A stretch of DNA of 5,440 bases, taken from the NCBI GenBank assembly GCA_007571275.1, contig RKRS01000088.1, forward strand, positions 1 through 5,440, in the 5' to 3' direction. Under the pieces are notes generated by a model, which did not search any database, had not been told where the DNA came from, and was given only the letters and a program-made list of their open reading frames with translations. The DNA is from Dehalococcoidia bacterium. GTDB taxonomy: Bacteria; Chloroflexota; Dehalococcoidia; Bin125. Every line of letters starts with the position of its first letter. Position 1 is the stretch's first letter. Positions 5,241 through 5,440 of the stretch are shown piece by piece. Both the position numbers and the translations under genes were made by a program.

Positions 5241-5440
5241 ATGGCGCTGAGTACGATCACTGACATCCGCGACATTGTCATCATCGTCGCTGGCCTGCTC
5301 AGCGTGCTCGCGTTGTTCGTCATGATTCTGACGACCGCGGTCCTCGGGTTCCTCTCCTTCCGCTTGCTGCGCGCGGCTCGCAAAACCATTCAGGAAGGCG
5401 TGCCGCCGCTCCTGGAGAACGCCCAGGAGACGGTCAAGAC
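5241..5440 (+). CDS. Membrane-anchored protein with cytoplasmic helical tail, C-terminus cut off by the right edge
   Basis: The open frame from ATG 5241 reaches the window end with 66 complete codons and no stop. It begins MALSTITDIRDIVIIVAG. One long hydrophobic segment covers about residues 12-40, followed by a basic stretch (FRLLRAARK, 42-50) that fits the positive-inside rule with the tail in the cytoplasm. The next part, EGVPPLLENAQETVK, looks like the start of an amphipathic helix or coiled coil. This layout resembles small DUF948-like membrane proteins with coiled-coil tails, but I cannot assign a family from 66 residues. The hydrophobic segment has no lipobox and would act as an uncleaved anchor. 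The gene starts 14 bases after mnmA on the same strand. Confidence 0.75.
   Translation, partial: MALSTITDIRDIVIIVAGLLSVLALFVMILTTAVLGFLSFRLLRAARKTIQEGVPPLLENAQETVK

Overview
The window is dense, GC-rich bacterial chromosome holding eight protein-coding genes, two of them cut by the window edges. There are no RNA genes, insertion sequences or CRISPR repeats that I can see. Gene content is housekeeping: tRNA modification, nucleotide balance and ribosome silencing, plus one oxidoreductase and two uncharacterised proteins. The GC-rich codons, the weak or absent Shine-Dalgarno sites at unit heads and the style of the last membrane protein suggest a Chloroflexota-like bacterium. That is an inference; an actinobacterium or another GC-rich lineage cannot be excluded without a search.

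Left part (1-1854, minus strand): a two-gene unit reads leftward. Its head is a D-2-hydroxyacid dehydrogenase (832-1854). The next gene overlaps it by 14 bases and is an unrecognised protein of at least 281 residues that runs off the left edge (1-845). This second gene has no stop inside the window, so it is easy to overlook.

Middle (1891-3710, plus strand): tsaE and tsaB overlap by one base (stop and start share an A). They encode two parts of the t6A37 tRNA-modification machinery. After a 102-base gap comes ndk, nucleoside diphosphate kinase, with a clear ribosome binding site. tsaE and the dehydrogenase are divergent across only 36 bases.

Right part (3735-5440): rsfS, the ribosomal silencing factor, is on the minus strand, converging with ndk and diverging from mnmA. 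mnmA encodes the 2-thiouridine-34 tRNA thiolase and follows on the plus strand with its own AGGAG site and a GTG start. A small membrane-anchored protein begins 14 bases after mnmA and is cut by the right edge.

No exotic system is visible. The most notable signal is regulatory. Three unit heads (dehydrogenase, tsaE, final membrane protein) have a TANNNT hexamer exactly 6 bases before the start codon, and rsfS has one 7 bases before. This is the geometry expected of a -10 box driving leaderless mRNAs. Genes with a recognisable Shine-Dalgarno site (ndk, mnmA, tsaB) lack that placement. Two of the hexamers are the identical TAGGCT and a third is TAAGCT.
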